Of a DNA stretch of 9,695 nucleotides, positions 6,601 to 9,695 are shown piece after piece (the first letter of the stretch is position 1; the number at the start of each line of letters is the position of its first letter). The position numbers and the translations under genes are program-made. The stretch spans positions 1 to 9,695 of the forward strand of contig MVCZ01000057.1 in NCBI GenBank assembly GCA_002049825.1. Reading direction: 5' to 3'. The DNA is from Candidatus Zhuqueibacterota bacterium 4484_188. GTDB lineage: Bacteria > Calditrichota > Calditrichia > RBG-13-44-9. The notes under the pieces were generated by a model. It searched no databases and was not told the origin of the DNA. It saw only the letters and a list, made by a program, of their open reading frames with translations.

Positions 6601-7656
6601 ATGTTTCAGATTTCCAGGCAAAAACTGATGGACGGTTTTAAGCGATTCAACAGCGCTTACCCTTTTTACATAACTACCGCACAGGACGAAAATTACCAGT
6701 TTCAATACATCCCCATCAATTCATGGGAGGAAACCTTTTTTGCAATTTCGCCCATTCGAACTGCGCAGCCGCTGAAAAGCTTCTTTTACCAGCCGGTTCA
6801 GAAAGTAGCCGAATACCCGAAAACAAACGGAACAGAGGACGATTTTCAACCGCTGGCAATCATCGGTCCCAAAGCCTGCGACCTTCAGGCTCTGAAAATT
6901 ATTGACAAAGTATATGCCGAAGGAGAGTACCCGGATACAAATTATGTGCGCGCACGAAAGAATCACATCATTATTTCCACCGACTGTCTGAATGCCGGTA
7001 AATACTGCTTTTGCACACTGATGAATTACCAGCCATATCCCGAGAGCGATTTTGACCTGAATCTGTCGCAAATCGATGATCGATTCCTCATCGAAGTTGG
7101 CTCGGAAAAAGGACAGGAAATACTCGATACGTTTTTTAAAGGCACCCGCAAGGCACCCGATTCCCTGGTAAAAGCGCGGGAAAAACTCCGGAAAAAAGTC
7201 ACCGAACAAGTGAAAAAACAGAATGAAAATTTCCACTATTACCAGAGCCATCAAAATGCCATTGAAAGACACCTGGATTCGGAAATCTGGGCAGACCTGG
7301 GCAAGACCTGTGTGGAGTGCGGAATCTGTACCCAGATTTGCCCTACCTGCCACTGTTTTCTGCTTTACGATCTTCCCAGGGAAGACCGGTATGAGCGTAT
7401 CCGGGTATGGGATTCCTGTTTCTTTGCCGGGTATTCCCGCATGGCAGGCGGACTAACCCCACGGTTGAAACTTGCCGACCGCTTTAAAAACCGTTTCTAC
7501 CATAAATTCGATTCGTACGTTACCAATTTTGGTGTGGAAGCCTGCACCGGTTGCGGCAGATGCATTGAAGGCTGTATGGGAAATATCGACCTGCGGGTGG
7601 TGCTCACCGAACTGGAAAAACGGGTCGTCTTAAAAGAAAATCTTGATTTGATCTGA
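6601..7656 (+). CDS. HydB-type iron-sulfur protein, second copy (hydrogenase/sulfur reductase beta-like)
   Basis: This 351-residue paralogue of HydB has the same architecture: GPKACDLQALK (about 89-99), TDCLNAGKYCFC (127-138), a [4Fe-4S] site with C237, C240, C243, C247 followed by PTCHC, and a second site with C315, C318, C321, C325. The second site ends CMGNID rather than the CPAGID of the first copy. Divergence from the first copy is large throughout the N-terminal half, so this is not a recent duplication. It is predicted to carry electrons between a flavin subunit (the hydG-type gene downstream) and an unknown catalytic partner. AsrA is an alternative relation, but no AsrC-like sulfite reductase is visible. 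GAGGCG a few bases before the ATG supports the start. Confidence 0.87.
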   Translation: MFQISRQKLMDGFKRFNSAYPFYITTAQDENYQFQYIPINSWEETFFAISPIRTAQPLKSFFYQPVQKVAEYPKTNGTEDDFQPLAIIGPKACDLQALKIIDKVYAEGEYPDTNYVRARKNHIIISTDCLNAGKYCFCTLMNYQPYPESDFDLNLSQIDDRFLIEVGSEKGQEILDTFFKGTRKAPDSLVKAREKLRKKVTEQVKKQNENFHYYQSHQNAIERHLDSEIWADLGKTCVECGICTQICPTCHCFLLYDLPREDRYERIRVWDSCFFAGYSRMAGGLTPRLKLADRFKNRFYHKFDSYVTNFGVEACTGCGRCIEGCMGNIDLRVVLTELEKRVVLKENLDLI

Positions 7657-7692
7657 GAGATTTTCGTCAGAGAAATATCAAGAGGGAAGTTC

Positions 7693-7727
7693 GCCGACAG
7701 GAGTCCCCATTGGGACAGACGGCTCCT
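7693..7727. repeat. Palindromic intergenic element between the second hydB-type and hydG-type genes
   Basis: GTCCC (7703-7707) and GGGAC (7712-7716) form a stem with a four-base loop. Outside it, AGGA (7699-7702) can pair with TCCT (7724-7727), or GCCG (7693-7696) with CGGC (7720-7723). The block is more GC-rich than its surroundings and ends in CCCTTTT. It may be a dispersed palindromic repeat, a weak terminator or an mRNA processing hairpin that changes the ratio of the two subunits. Confidence 0.4.
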
Positions 7728-7808
7728 ACCCTTTTGAGGCAGATTGTAAAGTTTATCAAATAATCAACCGTTATAAATTGCCAATGTTTAAAGAATGAGA
7801 CGCTTAAA

Positions 7809-8624
7809 ATGGAAACTATTTTTCAACCGCTGGAAACAAAAGTACTGGATGTAATTACCGAAACACCCACTATTAAAACACTGGTTCTTAAACCTCCTGA
7901 ACCGATTCCATTCCGGGCGGGGCAGTTCATGCAGCTCACCGTTTACGGCGAAGGCGAAGCACCTTTTACCCCCTCCTCCTCCCCTTTCGAAACCGAGACG
8001 ATGGAAATCACCATCCTGAAAGCCGGGCGGTTAACCGAGGCGGTTCACCGGCTCAAACCGGGCGATATGGTCGGCTTGCGGGGACCTTTCGGAAAAGGCT
8101 ACCCGTTGCACAAGTTTGAAGGTAAAGAATTACTGGTGGTCGGCGGTGGTGTAGGTCTCGCACCACTGCGGGCACTCTTAAACGCGCTTTTTCACGACTT
8201 GGACAAATTTAAACGTGTATCGATTAAATACGGCGCCAGAAACCCCGACGAATTGTGTTTCCGCCGGCAATACCAACAATGGCAGCAATTACCCGGTGTT
8301 GACCTGGAAGTGACCGTGGACAGCGCCAACGGAAATTGGGACGGAAAGGTCGGGTTGGTAACCAATCTGTTGGACGACACCGATATTCATCTGGACAATG
8401 CCTTTGCTGTCTCCTGTGGTCCGGAAATTATGCTGAAATTTGTCACGCTCAAATTCCTGAGCATTGGTTTCAAAGCGGACCAGATTTATCTTTCCATGAA
8501 CCGCAAGATGAGCTGCGGAATGGGAATTTGCGGACGCTGCAATATTGGCCCCTACTACCTGTGCAAAGACGGACCTGATATGAATTTTGCCGATATTCAG
8601 CAATACCCGGACGTTTTCGGTTAG
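7809..8624 (+). CDS. HydG-type FAD/NAD(P)-binding iron-sulfur oxidoreductase, second copy
   Basis: This 271-residue flavin subunit is homologous to HydG and AsrB. FAD-domain motifs are FRAGQFMQLTVYG (about 35-47) and APFTPSSSP (51-59). The nucleotide-binding domain has VVGGGVGLAPLRAL (110-123). A [2Fe-2S] motif at the end has C236, C241, C244 and C252. It lacks the roughly 20-residue N-terminal extension of the first copy. It should exchange electrons between NAD(P)(H) and the HydB-type protein encoded just upstream. The 152-base gap to that gene is larger than in the first operon and holds a palindrome. The ribosome-binding site is weak. The cofactor preference cannot be determined by eye. 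Confidence 0.88.
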   Translation: METIFQPLETKVLDVITETPTIKTLVLKPPEPIPFRAGQFMQLTVYGEGEAPFTPSSSPFETETMEITILKAGRLTEAVHRLKPGDMVGLRGPFGKGYPLHKFEGKELLVVGGGVGLAPLRALLNALFHDLDKFKRVSIKYGARNPDELCFRRQYQQWQQLPGVDLEVTVDSANGNWDGKVGLVTNLLDDTDIHLDNAFAVSCGPEIMLKFVTLKFLSIGFKADQIYLSMNRKMSCGMGICGRCNIGPYYLCKDGPDMNFADIQQYPDVFG

Positions 8625-8686
8625 TTTTTTCCGCCAAATACAGTTGAACAAAAAACTACGATTTCTAAAAAAGCAAGGTGAACGCA

Positions 8687-9319
8687 ATGAAACAGGAATT
8701 TCGGGTAACCTGTCCGTTTTGTGCGGTGGGATGTCGCTTTAAAATATTAAAAGGAGAAAACGAGGTTGTCTTTTCACAGCGCACCACGGACAACATCGAT
8801 TTCGACTATGAAAACGACATCAACGAAGGCGCACTGTGCCCGCGCGGACATTTCGCTTACGAACTTCTCTCGCACCCCAAACGGTTGGGAAGAGCTTTCT
8901 ATAAGAAAAATGGAAAACTGACGCCTGAAATCCCGGAGATTATTTTTCAGAAAGTTGTGGCAGACCTGAAGAAACAAAAAGCGGCAAACCCACTGGCAAT
9001 TCTTTTCGACCCCATGTTGTCGCTGCACGATATCCGGGCGTTGCTGGAATTTGCCCGGAACAACAAAATAACCACCGTCGATTTTGTAGCGCCAACTGAC
9101 TGGCATTTGTTCCACGCGATGGTAGAAACACCATTTACACACCGACAATGCAGAAACTCACGTGCACTGAAAAACCTGAATTCAGTACTGGCAATTGGTG
9201 ACCTGTTTACCAAAGAACCGGTGCTGAGCCGTCATCTGTTAAAGGCAAAATATGCTTTCCGGGCAAACCAGTTCAATGTGATAAATCCTTTTCCGACCCG
9301 CACCAGTTGGTTTGCTTAA
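8687..9319 (+). CDS. Molybdopterin-oxidoreductase-family protein (NuoG/FdhA-like), N-terminal part, frame interrupted
   Basis: The start at ATG 8687 is set by AAGGTG (8675-8680) six bases upstream; an in-frame GTG at 8678 is less likely because it overlaps that site. The N-terminus is a [4Fe-4S] Mop domain with C9, C12, C16 and C51 (CPFCAVGC, then LCPRGH). Next comes a Rossmann-like half: ILFDPMLSLHDIRALLEFA, then FTHRQ, then SVLAIGDLFTKEPVLSRHLL, close to NuoG and formate dehydrogenase alpha subunits. No Cys or Sec is evident where molybdenum enzymes carry their metal ligand, so it may be NuoG-like and non-catalytic. The frame ends at TAA 9317-9319, but the homologous sequence goes on in another frame, so this stop looks like the result of a small indel. 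It probably works with the upstream HydB/HydG-type pair. Confidence 0.75.
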   Translation: MKQEFRVTCPFCAVGCRFKILKGENEVVFSQRTTDNIDFDYENDINEGALCPRGHFAYELLSHPKRLGRAFYKKNGKLTPEIPEIIFQKVVADLKKQKAANPLAILFDPMLSLHDIRALLEFARNNKITTVDFVAPTDWHLFHAMVETPFTHRQCRNSRALKNLNSVLAIGDLFTKEPVLSRHLLKAKYAFRANQFNVINPFPTRTSWFA

Positions 9320-9695
9320 ACGATGCCGAAAAACAGTCGGTCATAAAAATTGCTGACCATATACTGAACGCCCGGAACGCAGCCATTTTTTATTCCACGC
9401 ACCTCTACAACAGTGCAGGCAGTTACATCAGTGCACTGGTCGGTTCGGCAATCAGTGCCGCTACTAATTGCTATTTTATTCCGCTTTACACCGACGGTAA
9501 CCTTTCTGCGGTGGAAGACTTAGCCAGCAACATTTTCCCGGAGTTGCAAATCGGACGGCTGCCCACGCTTCAGCGAATTTTAGCCGGAAATTACCGGTAT
9601 CTTTGGGCGGCGGGCTGGAACCCGGCAACCGCGATTCCCGGCAGGGTAAACTGGCCGGGTCAATCCGATTGGATTGTCAGCTCTATGGTTCAGGG
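9292..9695 (+). pseudogene. Continuation of the molybdopterin-oxidoreductase-family protein in another frame, cut by the right edge
   Basis: Read from 9292, the bases give an uninterrupted frame to the window edge: SDPHQLVCLNDAEKQ, later LYNSAGSYISALVGSA, and near the end AAGWNPATAIPG and SDWIVSSMVQ. The last two match the conserved G-x-NP and the 'VV-Q-x-F' strand region of NuoG and formate dehydrogenases, so this is the downstream half of the gene starting at 8687. The frame change lies between about 9285 and 9315. One missing T in the TTTT run at 9289-9292 would suffice: restoring it joins VINPF directly to SDPHQLV. The product continues beyond the edge. It is labelled as broken because the two halves are not in one frame here; it could be intact in the organism. 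Confidence 0.7.

Noticed and set aside
6721..7353. 210-residue open frame on the minus strand
   Set aside because: It lies antisense to the well-supported second hydB-type gene and looks hydrophobic only because of the complementary codons.
2477..8624. Anaerobic sulfite reductase (AsrAB) as the identity of the HydB/HydG pairs
   Set aside because: No AsrC-like sirohaem subunit is visible, and the first pair is joined to clear NiFe subunits. For the second pair the idea stays possible but unsupported.
8289..8687. 132-residue open frame on the minus strand
   Set aside because: It is antisense to the second hydG-type gene, whose FAD, nucleotide and [2Fe-2S] motifs are intact.
1..9695. CRISPR array, tRNA, rRNA, transposase or phage genes
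   Set aside because: No regular direct repeats with spacers, no tRNA-like cloverleaf noticed, and no transposase, integrase or structural phage motifs in any frame read.

Overview
The window is bacterial DNA of intermediate base composition with AT-rich intergenic stretches. It is dominated by soluble, ferredoxin- and NAD(P)-linked redox enzymes: a 2-oxoacid:ferredoxin oxidoreductase, a four-subunit group 3b (sulfhydrogenase-type, HydBGDA) NiFe hydrogenase, a hydrogenase maturation protease-like protein, and a second HydB/HydG-type electron-transfer pair followed by a NuoG/formate-dehydrogenase-like molybdopterin-family protein. This suggests an anaerobic or fermentative bacterium that balances NAD(P)H, ferredoxin and H2. 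The phylum cannot be fixed from the window; a lineage such as Calditrichota, Ignavibacteria or KSB1-like bacteria is only a guess. Every supported gene is on the + strand.

Layout. Positions 1-956 hold the 3' part of a fused beta-gamma 2-oxoacid:ferredoxin oxidoreductase gene, closed by a good rho-independent terminator (975-1011). A non-coding stretch with several inverted repeats (957-1449) leads into a tight operon hydB-hydG-hydD-hydA (1450-5360), with overlaps or a 12-base gap between genes. An AT-rich region (5361-6067) follows, then an M52 maturation protease-like gene (6068-6526). A second set follows: a hydB paralogue (6601-7656), a 152-base gap with a palindromic element, a hydG paralogue (7809-8624), and a molybdopterin-oxidoreductase-family gene (8687 to the right edge).

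How the genes work together. In the first set, HydA and HydD would form the NiFe and FeS core, and HydB and HydG would pass electrons to NAD(P). The protease would mature the HydA C-terminus. The second HydB/HydG pair has no hydrogenase core of its own and is instead followed by a NuoG-like protein. It may be a separate NAD(P)H/ferredoxin module, or an alternative partner for the same hydrogenase.

Two genes are broken as given. The hydA frame loses the segment before its C-terminal Ni-binding motif, and the motif itself (DPCISCATH) is intact in another frame at 5285-5311. This is the mark of an out-of-frame internal deletion. The NuoG-like gene changes frame near 9289-9315. These are either true gene decay or assembly errors, and telling them apart is the most useful check on this window. 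Other points of interest are an Asp in place of a proximal-cluster Cys in HydD, loss of two usual metal ligands in the protease-like protein, and an 11-base motif shared by the non-coding stretches before hydB and before the protease gene.
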